From: Clostridia bacterium | GTDB taxonomy: Bacteria > Bacillota > Clostridia > Oscillospirales > SIG627 | NCBI GenBank assembly: GCA_017507325.1 | Contig: JAFWBD010000023.1 | Location: forward strand, 1 to 61,587 | Direction: 5' to 3' | DNA: 61,587 bases | In this document: positions 14,940 to 24,694 of the stretch, piece by piece | Position numbering within the stretch: the stretch's first letter is position 1 | Layout: each line of letters begins with the position of its first letter | Notes under the pieces: model-generated | The model's database searches: none | The model's input: the letters and a program-made list of their open reading frames with translations, nothing else | Told to the model about the DNA's origin: nothing | Position numbers and translations under genes: made by a program

Positions 14940-15711
14940 GATTCCGGTGGCGGAGGAGAGAGATTATCCCCAGGGCTTTTTGGCACGTCTTTCGGAGCTG
15001 GAGGAAAGGATCGGGCATCGCTTTGCACAGCGCCGATATCTTTGGATCGCGCTGACCCATTCCTCCTTTTCCAACGAAAGGCGCAACCGAATTTATTTTG
15101 AACATAACGAAAGACAGGAATTTCTGGGAGATTCCGTTTTGTCTCTGGTGGTATCCAAGCATCTGTTCGGAGATCATGCGACCTTTCAAGAGGGGATTCT
15201 CACCAAGCTCCGCGCCGCTTCCGTTTGTGCGGAGGCGCTGTATGAGTATGCCGAGAGCATTTTGCTGGGAGAATATATGCTCCTCAACCACGGCCTGGAG
15301 GAAACGGGAGGCCGCCATCAGAAGAACATTCTGGCGGATTGCTTTGAAGCTCTGATCGCGGCACTGTTTCTGGATGCGGGCTTTGAAGCCGCCGAGGCCT
15401 TTGTTCTGCGCTTCGCCGAGCCGAGGTTTCACCGCTTGATGCAAAACGGAAAATTGAGGGACGATGACTGTAAAAGCCTTTTGCAGGAAAAGGTGCAGAC
15501 CAGCCCCGGAGAAAAGGTGGAGTACCGTTTGGTGCGGGAATCCGGCCCGGATCACCACAAGCATTTTGAGGTGGAGGTTCGCTTGAATTCCAATATCATC
15601 GGCAGAGGAAAAGGAAAAAGCAAGCGCGAGGCGGAGCAGGATGCCGCTCGGGATGCCCTGGCCTTTTGGTTTGGGGAGGACAGTGCTTTTGTCCCCAAGG
15701 ACAGCCACTGA
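14932..15711 (+). CDS. rnc: Ribonuclease III
   Basis: 259 residues. Cleaves double-stranded RNA in pre-rRNA and structured mRNAs. The catalytic signature NERQEFLGDSVLSLVVS is intact, with the second acidic cluster in ADCFEALIAALFLDAG. The C-terminal double-stranded RNA-binding domain starts at DDDCKSLLQEKVQ and ends GKGKSKREAEQDAARDAL. Its start overlaps the end of plsX. A 42-base A/T-rich gap (contains TATAAT without a clear -35) separates it from smc. Confidence 0.96.
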   Translation: MSEIPVAEERDYPQGFLARLSELEERIGHRFAQRRYLWIALTHSSFSNERRNRIYFEHNERQEFLGDSVLSLVVSKHLFGDHATFQEGILTKLRAASVCAEALYEYAESILLGEYMLLNHGLEETGGRHQKNILADCFEALIAALFLDAGFEAAEAFVLRFAEPRFHRLMQNGKLRDDDCKSLLQEKVQTSPGEKVEYRLVRESGPDHHKHFEVEVRLNSNIIGRGKGKSKREAEQDAARDALAFWFGEDSAFVPKDSH

Positions 15712-15753
15712 GAAAAGATATAAGATAATATATAATAAGAAGAGAGAAAACCG

Positions 15754-18700
15754 ATGTATCTGAAAACGTTGGAATTGCAGGGATTTAAATCCTTCCCCGA
15801 TAAAACGGTAATTGAATTTGATAAGGGAATGACTGCCATCGTCGGTGCGAACGGCAGCGGAAAAAGTAATATTTCCGATGCGGTTCGCTGGGTTTTGGGC
15901 GAAATGAGCGCAAAATCCCTCCGCGGAAGTAAAATGGAGGACGTGATCTTCAACGGCTCCGCTAAGCGCAAGCCCGCCTCCTTTGCGGAGGTGGTGATGA
16001 CCATCGATAATTCCGATTTTCTGATGAAGATCGATTACGACGAGGTCAGTGTCGGCAGGCGCTTGTATCGCAGCGGAGAAAGTGAATATTTTCTCAATAA
16101 AAAGCAGGTTCGCTTAAAGGACGTGGTGGAGCTGTTTTTGAATACCGGTATCGGCAGAGAGGGGTATTCTGTCATCAGTCAGGGCAAAATTGCGGAGATC
16201 ATTTCCCTGAAGGGCAACGAGAGAAGAGAGCTCTTTGAGGAGGCGGCGGGAATCTCCCGCTTCCGCTACCGCAAGCACGAGGCCTCCTTGAAATTGCAAT
16301 CGGTAACGGATAATTCTCTGCGAATCGGCGATATTCTCTCCGAGGTGCAGGGAAGATTGCCGCGGCTGGAGGCGCAGAGCGCCAAGGCCAAGGAGTATTT
16401 GGCCGTCTGCGATGAAAAGCGCAATCTGGAAATGGGGATCTGGGCCAAAAGGCTGAAAAAGATCGAGGAGTTTTCCCTCAAGGGCGGTGCGGAGTATGAG
16501 GCCGAGGAAAAGGCCATTGCCGAATTGAATCGCATCATCGAGGAAAAGGACCGCGTTCTGGATGAAATCTATATTGAAACCCAGGAAAAAAACCTGAAAA
16601 GCGAGCTTCTCCGAGGAGAGGTCAGCGCTTTGGCCGCGGAGGATGCATCCCTTTCCGCCAAGCTTTCCGTTTTGGAAAACGAACTGCATCATATGGAATT
16701 GAAGCGGGCGGAGATTGCATCCATGGGAGAAGAGGGCGGTGCCAAAGAAAAGGCACTGGCCGAAGAAAAGGCTCAGCTTGAGATCCGTTTTTCAGAGGTG
16801 CAGAGCGAGCTGGATCAAATTGAAAAATCCTTTGAGGAGAATCAAAGCCGCCAGCGGGAGGCAACGGCTGCCTTTGCCGCTCTTGCCGAAGAGGAGGAGG
16901 CGATTTTGACCCAAAAGGAGGATCTCGCCCGTCAAAAAGCGAGCCTTTCCCTGAAAACCAAGGAGGAGGAGGGCTTCGCTCTTGCCGCCCGTCAGCAGAT
17001 CGAAGAATTGCAAAATCGCCTTTCCCAAGGAGGGGTGCAGGATGCCGAGGCCGCCAAGCGCTTGGCGCAGCTGAGAGAAAATGCCCAAGCCCTTCAAGGC
17101 GAGCTTGCCAAGGCGGAGCGCCTGGACGGTGAACGAAATCTGGAATTGTATCGCTTGGGCGAAAGGATCGATGAAAAAAATGAACTGCTTCAAACGATCC
17201 GCTTGGAAAAAATGGATTTGGAGCAGAGAAGAGATACTCTTTTGCGGATGGAGCGGCTTTTGGAGGGCTTTTCCGATTCCGTCAAAGAGGTGATGAATGC
17301 CGCAGGTGAGGAGCTTTCCGGAATTTGCGGTCCCGTTTCCAAACTGATCTCCACCGATGAGGATTACGTGCTCGCCATTGAAACCGCCTTGGGCGGCGGC
17401 GTGCAGAACGTTGTGGTGGAAAACGAGCAGTGCGCCAAGGAGGCCATTGCCTTCTTGAAAAAGGGACGCTACGGCAGAGCCACCTTCCTTCCCCTGACCA
17501 CGCTGAGGGTGGCCAAATACAACACCGCACAGATTCGGGAGAAGGATTTTTTGGGGCTGGCCTCCGATTTTTGCCGCTGTGAAGAAAAATATCGCCCCGC
17601 CATTGAATTTTTGCTGGGAAAAACCCTGATCTGCCGTGATATCGATTCGGCCTCCCGCTTGGCAAGAGCGGAAAAATACGGAGTCAAGATCGTCACCCTG
17701 GACGGACAGGTGATCCACGCGGGCGGATCCTTTACCGGCGGTCAGGCGCTGAATCTGACGGGCGTTCTCTCCCGTACGGGAGATCTGGCTCGCTTAAAGG
17801 ATCAGATCGAAGAAAAAAGCGGCCGTCTGGAAGAGCTCCGCGGCGAAACGGATTCTTTGGAGGAGAAGAGAAGCCTTCTGCGTGCCGAGGCAAAAGAGCA
17901 GGAGGAATATCTGAACGGCCTCCGTCGAAAGGCGGGAGAGGCTCGAAACAGCCTGACGCTGGAGGAGGAGCGTGCTTTGGCCGCGCAAAACGCCTATCGC
18001 CGCATCGAAGAGGAAATGCGCGAATTGGAGGAGAAGGATCGGGTGCGCAAGGAAAACCTCGCTTCCTTGCAGGAAAGGATCGCTCTGCTGGATTCCGAGG
18101 AAAAGAATATTCTCCCTCGCTTGGAGCAGCTTCAAGCTGAAATGGAAGCCAAGGAAAAGGAGCGGGAGGAAAGGATCATTGAGCAGGGAAGCATTCTTGC
18201 TCTGCGGGGCACCGCTCAGCTTCGATTGGAGCAGGAGGCCGTTCGCTTAAATGAAAATGAGAACGCCTTCCGCCTTTTGAGAGAAAAAGAAAGCAATCGA
18301 GAGGCCCTTTTGGAAAAGCTGCGTGAGGATCGGGAAAATGCCCTTTTGCAAATCCGCACCCATCAAGAGGAACGGGAAAGAATTTCCGATGACATTCACG
18401 GAAAGAAGGAAGAGATTTCCGCACTTCAGAGCCGTGTGAATGCGGCGGGCGAGGAATCTGCCGCCATTCGTCAGGAACAAAAAGAATTGCAGGGGCAAAA
18501 GGAAAAGAGAATGGAGAACTTCTCCCGCCTCTCGGCCCGTCTCGGCTCGGCCGCCAAGGAAAAGGAGGGCATTCTGCGCTCCCTTCGGGAGGAATACGAG
18601 CTTTCCGCCGACAGCGAGGAATTCCGTCTTCTGGAGAATACGGACGTGGAGGCATTGGGAGGAGAAGCCCGATTGCAGACCCTGCGCGGCCAGCTTCGCC

Positions 18701-19326
18701 GCATCGGGCCCGTGAATCTGGATTCCGTTCAGGAATTGGAGGAGGCCAAGGAGAGATTTGAATTCCTCAACGGGCAGTACAGCGATATTATCAAATCCAA
18801 GGAGGAATTGGAAAAGCTGATCTCGGATCTGGAAAGCACCATGCGGGATATGTTCTCCGAAACCTTCGAAAAGATCCGCTATACCTTCCGCCGTATCTTT
18901 ACCGAGCTGTTCGGGGGAGGTACTGCCGATATCGAACTGACCAACAAGGAGGATCTTTTGAATTGCGGGGTGGAGATCAAGGTCCAGCCTCCGGGAAAAT
19001 TGATCAAGAGCCTTTCCTTGCTTTCCGGCGGAGAGCAGGCCTTCGTGGCCATTGCCCTGTATATGTCCCTTTTGCATATCAACCCCAGCCCCTTCTGCAT
19101 TTTCGACGAGATCGAATCGGCCTTGGATGAGGCCAATGTCCGCCGCTTTGCGCGATACATTAAGAATCACAACGACCGAACGCAGTTCATCGTGATCACG
19201 CATCGCCGCGGAACCATGGAGGAGGCCGATACTCTTTACGGCATCACCATGCAGGAAAAGGGCATCAGCGATTTTATTCGTTTGGATGCGGAGGAATCCG
19301 CAAAATTCAGTACTGATGAAAAGTGA
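15754..19326 (+). CDS. smc: Chromosome segregation protein SMC
   Basis: 1190 residues, the standard length. Forms a ring-shaped dimer with ScpA/ScpB that compacts and aligns the chromosome. Walker A is GANGSGKSNISDAVRWVLGE near residue 31. Two long coiled coils flank a hinge (about residues 500-670) that shows VLAIETALGGGVQNVVV and GGSFTGGQ. The signature LSLLSGGEQAFVAIALYMS and Walker B FCIFDEIESALDEANV are near the C-terminus. Ribosome-binding site AGAGAG before the ATG. The pair smc-ftsY after rnc is conserved in Firmicutes. scpA and scpB are not in the window. Confidence 0.98.
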   Translation: MYLKTLELQGFKSFPDKTVIEFDKGMTAIVGANGSGKSNISDAVRWVLGEMSAKSLRGSKMEDVIFNGSAKRKPASFAEVVMTIDNSDFLMKIDYDEVSVGRRLYRSGESEYFLNKKQVRLKDVVELFLNTGIGREGYSVISQGKIAEIISLKGNERRELFEEAAGISRFRYRKHEASLKLQSVTDNSLRIGDILSEVQGRLPRLEAQSAKAKEYLAVCDEKRNLEMGIWAKRLKKIEEFSLKGGAEYEAEEKAIAELNRIIEEKDRVLDEIYIETQEKNLKSELLRGEVSALAAEDASLSAKLSVLENELHHMELKRAEIASMGEEGGAKEKALAEEKAQLEIRFSEVQSELDQIEKSFEENQSRQREATAAFAALAEEEEAILTQKEDLARQKASLSLKTKEEEGFALAARQQIEELQNRLSQGGVQDAEAAKRLAQLRENAQALQGELAKAERLDGERNLELYRLGERIDEKNELLQTIRLEKMDLEQRRDTLLRMERLLEGFSDSVKEVMNAAGEELSGICGPVSKLISTDEDYVLAIETALGGGVQNVVVENEQCAKEAIAFLKKGRYGRATFLPLTTLRVAKYNTAQIREKDFLGLASDFCRCEEKYRPAIEFLLGKTLICRDIDSASRLARAEKYGVKIVTLDGQVIHAGGSFTGGQALNLTGVLSRTGDLARLKDQIEEKSGRLEELRGETDSLEEKRSLLRAEAKEQEEYLNGLRRKAGEARNSLTLEEERALAAQNAYRRIEEEMRELEEKDRVRKENLASLQERIALLDSEEKNILPRLEQLQAEMEAKEKEREERIIEQGSILALRGTAQLRLEQEAVRLNENENAFRLLREKESNREALLEKLREDRENALLQIRTHQEERERISDDIHGKKEEISALQSRVNAAGEESAAIRQEQKELQGQKEKRMENFSRLSARLGSAAKEKEGILRSLREEYELSADSEEFRLLENTDVEALGGEARLQTLRGQLRRIGPVNLDSVQELEEAKERFEFLNGQYSDIIKSKEELEKLISDLESTMRDMFSETFEKIRYTFRRIFTELFGGGTADIELTNKEDLLNCGVEIKVQPPGKLIKSLSLLSGGEQAFVAIALYMSLLHINPSPFCIFDEIESALDEANVRRFARYIKNHNDRTQFIVITHRRGTMEEADTLYGITMQEKGISDFIRLDAEESAKFSTDEK

Positions 19327-19335
19327 GAGAAAAAC

Positions 19336-20247
19336 GTGGGATTTTTTGAGAAATTAAAGCTTGGCTTAGCCAAAACGAAAAATGCGATCCTTCACCGTGC
19401 CGATGCGCTGTTCCGCGCCCTCGGTGGGGAGATCGACGAGGATTTTTACGAAGAATTGGAGGAAATTCTGATTTTGGCGGATTTCGGTGCGGAAACCGCC
19501 ATGGAGATCATCGACCTTTTGCGGGAAAAGGTCAAGGAGGATCGGATCATGAACGGGGACGGAGCCAAGGCGGCTCTGCGCGAGATCTTGACCTCTCTTT
19601 TGCAGTCGGAAACGGGAAAATTGAATTTGACCACCTCTCCCGCCTCGATTTTGGTGATCGGCGTGAACGGGGTGGGAAAGACCACCTCCATTGCCAAGAT
19701 CGCCAATTATTTGAAATCCGAGGGGAAAAAGGTGATCCTGGCGGCAGGAGATACCTTCCGAGCCGCCGCCATCGATCAATTGGGGATCTGGGCGGATCGG
19801 ATCGGAGTGGATATGATCGCCCAGAAGGACGGTGCCGATCCCGCCGCCGTGGTCTTTGACGCCGCGGCCGCCGCCAAAAAACGGAATGCCGACGTTTTGA
19901 TCGTGGATACCGCAGGCAGATTGCACAATAAAAAGAATTTGATGGATGAGCTCGGCAAGATCCACCGCGTGTTGGATCGGGAAATGGCCGGATCGGATCG
20001 GGAGGTTCTCTTGGTTTTGGATGCCACCACGGGGCAAAACGCCGTCAGCCAGGCCAAGGAATTCAGTAAAAGTGCGGGGATCACGGGTCTTGTGCTCACC
20101 AAGCTTGACGGCACCGCCAAGGGCGGCATCGTCTTCTCTTTGAAAAAGGAATTGGGTCTTCCCGTGAAATTCATCGGCGTCGGCGAAGGGGTGGACGATC
20201 TTCGTCCCTTTGATCCCAAAAGCTTTGTGGACGCCCTCTTCGACTGA
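19336..20247 (+). CDS. ftsY: Signal recognition particle receptor FtsY
   Basis: 303 residues. GTPase that docks the SRP-ribosome complex at the membrane for SecYEG insertion. The N domain (helical, GFFEKLKLGLAKTKN) is followed by the G domain with GVNGVGKTTSIAKIA, AAGDTFRAAAIDQL, VLIVDTAGRLHNK, VLTKLDGTAKGG and the closing loop GVGEGVDDLRPFDP. The acidic A domain of proteobacterial FtsY is absent, as is usual in Clostridia. The start is a GTG at 19336, nine bases after the smc stop. ylxM and ffh, which often follow, are not here; the next gene begins two bases downstream. Confidence 0.97.
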   Translation: MGFFEKLKLGLAKTKNAILHRADALFRALGGEIDEDFYEELEEILILADFGAETAMEIIDLLREKVKEDRIMNGDGAKAALREILTSLLQSETGKLNLTTSPASILVIGVNGVGKTTSIAKIANYLKSEGKKVILAAGDTFRAAAIDQLGIWADRIGVDMIAQKDGADPAAVVFDAAAAAKKRNADVLIVDTAGRLHNKKNLMDELGKIHRVLDREMAGSDREVLLVLDATTGQNAVSQAKEFSKSAGITGLVLTKLDGTAKGGIVFSLKKELGLPVKFIGVGEGVDDLRPFDPKSFVDALFD

Positions 20248-20249
20248 TT

Positions 20250-21806
20250 ATGCGCATCGGTATTTTCGGCGGTGCCTTCGACCCGCCCCATTTGGGGCAC
20301 GAAAGAGCCCTGCAGAGCTTTCTTGCGGGGGCCGAGCTGGATCTATGCTACGTGATCCCCTCGGGAATCCCCCCTCACAAGAAAATATCGGGCAGAGCCG
20401 AATCGCAGGATCGGCTTCGGATGGCCGAAGAGGCCTTTTTGCCTCTCTCGGAAAAAATCCGCGTTTCGGATCTGGAAATTTCCTCCGATGAAATTTCCTA
20501 TTCGTATCGCACCCTCCAAAGGGTTCGGTCGTGGCACGGGAACGATGAATTCTTCCTTTTCGTGGGAACCGATCAGTTTCTTGCTTTTGAGACCTGGCGG
20601 GAATTTCGGCTGATTTTTTTCCTTTGCACCCTGTGCGCTATGGAGCGCTACGAGGAAAAAGGGGATCTTTTTGCAAAAAAACAGTACTTTGAGAAAGAAT
20701 TCGGTGCACACTGCTTGCTTTTGGAGGAAAAAGCATATATAATATCCTCAACCGAGGTTCGGGAGGAGCTGGAGGAATTCGGCTTTTCGCTGTCTCTGTC
20801 TCCTGCCGTGAACCGCCTGATTTGGGAAAAAGGGCTCTATGGAGCGGCGCGTTTTCCCGAGGAGTGCCGTCTTCGTCTGCGCCTTGCCGCGACTTTGACC
20901 CCCCAAAGGCTGATCCACACCTTGGCGGTGGAGCAGGAATGCGCGGTTTTGTGCCGCCTTTTGGGAAAGGCGGATCGGAAGGCGCTCTCTCTTGCCGCTC
21001 TTTACCACGATATGACCAAGGAAATGAGCACGGAGGAGCAGATTCGAAAGGCCCGCTTTTGCGGAATTGAATTTTCTCGAGAGGATCTGGCTTCTCCCGC
21101 CGTGCTTCACGGCATCACCGCCGCCGCCATCGCGAGGGAAGAAGGGCTTTCCGACGAGGAGTGCAATGCGATTCGCTACCATACCACCGGCAGAAAGGGA
21201 ATGAGTGACGAGGAAAAGATCCTCTTTTTTGCCGATTACGTGGAAAAAAATCGCCCGCATCTGCCGTGCCGTCAAATGCGGGAGCGGTTCTACCGCGATC
21301 TGCCGACCTCCTCCGATCAAATTCGCCGCCGCTTGGACGACTGTATTTTGGACGTTTTGGAAAGCACGGTGCGGCATCTGAAGGAAAAACAATTACCCAT
21401 CCATCCCCTCACGTTGGAGGCGATGGAGGATCTGAAAAGGAAAAAAAGTATGAACGCTCAAGAAAAGGCTGTCCGCATTGCAGAGATTCTGGATTTGAAA
21501 AAGGGAAGAGATACGGTGATCCTGCAGGTGGAAAAGGAAACGGTGATTACCGACTTTTTCGTGATCGCCACCGCTACCTCCTCCACCCACCTCAAGGCTC
21601 TTTGCGATGAGGTGGAATGGAAAATGCAAACCGAGCAGGACCTGAAGCCCGCCCACGTTGAGGGATATCAGGGCGGCGGTTGGATCCTGATGGATTATGA
21701 GGATGTGATCGTCCATTTGTTTGACGATACGGGCCGCAAGTTCTTCCAGCTGGAGAAATTGTGGAACGGTGCGGTGAACGTGGAATTTGAAAAGAAAGAA
21801 GATTAG
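20250..21806 (+). CDS. NadD-YqeK-RsfS triple-domain fusion
   Basis: One uninterrupted 518-residue frame with three proteins in line. Residues 1-195 are NadD (nicotinate-mononucleotide adenylyltransferase, NAD synthesis): [35 protein letters not shown]. Residues 200-395 are a YqeK-type HD hydrolase (diadenosine tetraphosphate hydrolysis): H223, the LYHDMTKE pair at H253/D254, [16 protein letters not shown]. Residues 401-518 are RsfS, the ribosomal silencing factor that binds L14: [42 protein letters not shown]. In most Firmicutes these are three adjacent genes. M401 is the normal RsfS start and has AAAAGG nine bases before it, so separate RsfS may also be made. NadD-YqeK fusions are known; the three-way join is unusual. 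Confidence 0.88.
   Translation: MRIGIFGGAFDPPHLGHERALQSFLAGAELDLCYVIPSGIPPHKKISGRAESQDRLRMAEEAFLPLSEKIRVSDLEISSDEISYSYRTLQRVRSWHGNDEFFLFVGTDQFLAFETWREFRLIFFLCTLCAMERYEEKGDLFAKKQYFEKEFGAHCLLLEEKAYIISSTEVREELEEFGFSLSLSPAVNRLIWEKGLYGAARFPEECRLRLRLAATLTPQRLIHTLAVEQECAVLCRLLGKADRKALSLAALYHDMTKEMSTEEQIRKARFCGIEFSREDLASPAVLHGITAAAIAREEGLSDEECNAIRYHTTGRKGMSDEEKILFFADYVEKNRPHLPCRQMRERFYRDLPTSSDQIRRRLDDCILDVLESTVRHLKEKQLPIHPLTLEAMEDLKRKKSMNAQEKAVRIAEILDLKKGRDTVILQVEKETVITDFFVIATATSSTHLKALCDEVEWKMQTEQDLKPAHVEGYQGGGWILMDYEDVIVHLFDDTGRKFFQLEKLWNGAVNVEFEKKED
21435..21452 (+). promoter_or_regulatory. Internal ribosome-binding site and ATG for the RsfS part
   Basis: AAAAGG at 21435-21440 and an in-frame ATG at 21450-21452, nine bases apart, lie exactly at the YqeK/RsfS boundary. 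The encoded KRKKS linker could itself be a by-product of the Shine-Dalgarno and A-rich spacer. Confidence 0.55.
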
Positions 21807-21832
21807 CTTTTAAGAAAGCAGAGGATAATAAA

Positions 21833-24235
21833 ATGGATTACAATTTTAAGCAAACAGAAAAAAAGTGGCAGGAGATTTGGGACCGTGAGGGAACCTTCGT
21901 TGCGGGGACCGATTATTCCAAGCCCAAGTTTTACGCGCTGGTGGAATTTCCCTATCCGTCGGGGCAGGGATTGCACGTGGGCCACCCCCGTTCCTACACG
22001 GCGCTGGATATCGTATCCCGCAAAAAGAGATTGCAGGGCTTCAACGTTCTGTACCCCATGGGCTGGGATGCCTTCGGCCTTCCCACGGAAAACTTTGCCA
22101 TTAAAAATCACATCCATCCCTCCGTGGTGACGGAAAAGAACGTAGCTCGCTTTAAGGAGCAGCTGAAATCCCTCGGCTTTTCCTTCGATTGGACCAAGGA
22201 GATCAATACCACCGATCCCGAATATTATCGCTGGACGCAGTGGATCTTCCTGCAGCTTTTCCGCGAGGGCTTGGCCTACAAAAAGGAGATGGCCGTCAAC
22301 TGGTGCCCCTCCTGCAAGTGCGTGCTGGCCAATGAAGAGGCGGCAGGCGGCGTTTGCGAGCGCTGCGGCAGCGAGGTCGTCCGCAAGGTCAAGAGCCAGT
22401 GGATGCTGAAGATCACCGATTACGCCGAAAAGCTCTTGAACGGGCTGGAGGACGTGAACTTCATTGAGCGTGTCAAGACCCAGCAGAGAAACTGGATCGG
22501 CCGCTCCACCGGTGCCCAAGTGAAATTTCAAACCACCGCGGGAGACGTTTTGGAGGTGTACACCACCCGTCCCGATACGCTTTTCGGCGCCACCTATATG
22601 GTAATGGCCCCCGAGCACGCTCTGATCGAGAAGTGGGCCGATCGTCTGACCAATTTGGAAGCCATCCGCGCCTATCAGACCGCCGCCTCCAAGAAGAGCG
22701 ATTTTGAGCGCACTGAGGTGGTGAAGGAGAAAACGGGTGTCCGTCTGGAGGGCGTTCTTGCCGTCAATCCCGTGACCGGCAAGGAGATCCCCATCTTCAT
22801 TTCCGATTACGTTCTGGCTTCTTACGGAACGGGTGCCATTATGGCGGTTCCCGCTCACGATGAAAGAGACTATGATTTTGCCAAGGTCTTCGGCCTTCCC
22901 ATCATCGAGGTGGTCAAGGGGGGCGATGTGACCCGTGAGGCTTTCGTGGATTGCGCCACGGGCATTATGACCAATTCCGGCTTTTTGGACGGCCTCTCCG
23001 TGGAGGAGGCTAAAAAGAAGATCACCGAATGGCTCAGCGAAAAGGGCATCGGAGAAAAGAAGGTCAATTATAAACTGAGAGACTGGGTCTTCTCCCGTCA
23101 GCGCTATTGGGGCGAGCCGATTCCCATTGTGCACTGTCCCAAGTGCGGTGCCGTGCCTCTGCCCGAATCCGAGCTTCCCTTGGTTCTCCCCGAGGTGGAT
23201 TCCTATGAGCCCACGGAAACGGGTGAATCTCCCTTGGCCAAAATGACCGATTGGGTCAACACCACCTGCCCCGTTTGCGGTGCCCCCGCTCAGAGAGAAA
23301 CGGATACCATGCCTCAGTGGGCAGGCTCCTCTTGGTATTTCCTCCGCTATATCGACCCTAAGAATTCCGATGCCTTGGCCTCTCGCGAGGCGATGGAGTA
23401 TTGGCTCCCCGTTGACTGGTATAACGGCGGTATGGAGCACACCACTCTCCACTTGCTCTACAGCCGCTTCTGGCACAAGTTTCTCTACGACATTGATGCG
23501 GTCACCTCTCCCGAGCCCTACGCCAAGCGTACCAGCCACGGTATGATTCTGGGCGAAAACGGAGAAAAGATGAGTAAATCCCGCGGAAACGTGGTCAACC
23601 CCGATGATATCGTGAATGAATACGGCGCAGATACCATGCGTCTGTATGAAATGTTCATCGGCGATTTTGAAAAGGCCGCTCCTTGGAATTCCGCCTCCAT
23701 TAAGGGCTGCAAGCGCTTTTTGGACCGCGTTTGGGCATTGATGGATACGGTGACCGAGGGGGCTGTGAGAGGCTGCGTGGAAAGCGCCGTTCACAAAACC
23801 ATCCGTAAGGTGACCGAGGATATCGAGGGCTTGAAGATGAATACCGCCATCGCCGCCTTGATGGCTCTTCTCAACGAGATCTCTGCCACCGCAAGCGTCA
23901 CCAAGGAGGAATTGAAGATCTTCATTACGCTGTTGAACCCCTTCGCACCTCATATGACCGAGGAAATGTGGGTGCTCTTGGGCTTTGAGGGACAGCTGAA
24001 CCAAACGGCTTGGCCCGTCTACGACGAGAAAAAGTGTGTGGATGCCACTGTGGAGATCGCCATTCAGATCTGCGGAAAGGTGAGAGCCAAAATGAATATC
24101 TCACCCGAGGCACCCCAGGACGAGGTTCTCTCTGCCGCCAAGGCCAACGAGGCCATTGCCGCGCATCTTGCGGGCAAGAGTATCGTCAAGGAGATCTACG
24201 TCAAGGGAAAATTGGTCAACATCGTAGCAAAATAA
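21833..24235 (+). CDS. leuS: Leucyl-tRNA synthetase
   Basis: 800 residues, the usual size for bacterial LeuRS. Class I motifs are intact: HVGH at residues 48-51 (HIGH) and GEKMSKSRG (KMSKS). The editing CP1 domain holds [14 protein letters not shown] and the [18 protein letters not shown] loop. Four zinc-type cysteine pairs are visible (CPSCKC...CERCG and CPKCG...CPVCG). It follows the triple fusion by 26 bases with AGAGGA before the ATG and ends the long operon at a hairpin. No T-box leader is present upstream, so expression seems to follow the operon. Confidence 0.98.
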   Translation: MDYNFKQTEKKWQEIWDREGTFVAGTDYSKPKFYALVEFPYPSGQGLHVGHPRSYTALDIVSRKKRLQGFNVLYPMGWDAFGLPTENFAIKNHIHPSVVTEKNVARFKEQLKSLGFSFDWTKEINTTDPEYYRWTQWIFLQLFREGLAYKKEMAVNWCPSCKCVLANEEAAGGVCERCGSEVVRKVKSQWMLKITDYAEKLLNGLEDVNFIERVKTQQRNWIGRSTGAQVKFQTTAGDVLEVYTTRPDTLFGATYMVMAPEHALIEKWADRLTNLEAIRAYQTAASKKSDFERTEVVKEKTGVRLEGVLAVNPVTGKEIPIFISDYVLASYGTGAIMAVPAHDERDYDFAKVFGLPIIEVVKGGDVTREAFVDCATGIMTNSGFLDGLSVEEAKKKITEWLSEKGIGEKKVNYKLRDWVFSRQRYWGEPIPIVHCPKCGAVPLPESELPLVLPEVDSYEPTETGESPLAKMTDWVNTTCPVCGAPAQRETDTMPQWAGSSWYFLRYIDPKNSDALASREAMEYWLPVDWYNGGMEHTTLHLLYSRFWHKFLYDIDAVTSPEPYAKRTSHGMILGENGEKMSKSRGNVVNPDDIVNEYGADTMRLYEMFIGDFEKAAPWNSASIKGCKRFLDRVWALMDTVTEGAVRGCVESAVHKTIRKVTEDIEGLKMNTAIAALMALLNEISATASVTKEELKIFITLLNPFAPHMTEEMWVLLGFEGQLNQTAWPVYDEKKCVDATVEIAIQICGKVRAKMNISPEAPQDEVLSAAKANEAIAAHLAGKSIVKEIYVKGKLVNIVAK

Positions 24236-24242
24236 GGCCTTT

Positions 24243-24275
24243 GTCCGTTCGGCGAACAGCCGAACGGACATTTTC
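24243..24275 (+). terminator. Terminator after leuS
   Basis: An eleven-base-pair stem GTCCGTTCGGC / GCCGAACGGAC with a five-base loop, followed by ATTTTC. The T tract is short, but the stem is perfect and a new promoter follows. Confidence 0.7.
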
Positions 24276-24299
24276 ATGATGAAAAAATGGAAAAACTTA

Positions 24300-24328
24300 T
24301 TGACATTGACGAAAAGATGGATTATAAT
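24300..24328 (+). promoter_or_regulatory. Perfect-consensus sigma-A promoter of rpsU
   Basis: TTGACA at 24300-24305, 17 bases, TATAAT at 24323-24328. Both hexamers match the consensus fully, as expected for a highly expressed ribosomal gene. Confidence 0.92.
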
Positions 24329-24392
24329 AAACAATAGTCTAAAAGACTGGTTTGTTTTATCTCTTCGCTATGTGCAAAGGGAGGGAAAAAAG

Positions 24393-24569
24393 ATGGCAGA
24401 AGTTAGAGTTAAAGAAAACGAATCACTTGACAGTGCTATTCGCAGATTTAAGCGCCAGTGCGCCAGAAGCGGTGTATTAAGCGAACTTCGCAAGCGCGAG
24501 TGCTATGAAAAGCCCAGCGTGAAGCGCAAAAAGAAATCTGAAGCTGCAAGAAAGCGCAAGTACAAATAA
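24393..24569 (+). CDS. rpsU: 30S ribosomal protein S21
   Basis: 58 residues, very basic: [39 protein letters not shown] is the classic bS21 pattern. bS21 sits near the anti-Shine-Dalgarno end of 16S rRNA and helps initiation. AAAGGGAGG precedes the ATG at 24393. A frame open further upstream runs back through the promoter and is not used. It stands alone between a perfect promoter and a terminator-like hairpin. Confidence 0.96.
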   Translation: MAEVRVKENESLDSAIRRFKRQCARSGVLSELRKRECYEKPSVKRKKKSEAARKRKYK

Positions 24570-24632
24570 GTTTGCGGGATAGTGCAACACGGTGGCGTGC
24601 CGCCGTTCCTTGCCTGACCGGCAGGAAGTCAT

Positions 24633-24669
24633 GCCAATTCCGACCACAAGGTGGAAGGAATTGGCTTTT
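24633..24669 (+). terminator. Terminator-like hairpin between rpsU and asd
   Basis: GCCAATTCC pairs with GGAATTGGC, and inside the loop CCAC pairs with GTGG; TTTTG follows. A second hairpin (TTCC-T-TGCC / GGCAGGAA, about 24606-24626) lies just upstream. It probably ends rpsU with some read-through into asd, for which no clear separate promoter was seen. Confidence 0.6.
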
Positions 24670-24694
24670 GTAATTTTCGTCATTGGAGGATTTT

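Noticed and set aside
21803..24004. Open frame of 733 codons antisense to leuS
   Set aside because: A shadow of leuS with no family motif and no start signal.
24570..24694. Possible riboswitch before asd
   Set aside because: Only two simple hairpins are present, and the region is far too short for a lysine riboswitch; the second hairpin is better explained as the rpsU terminator.
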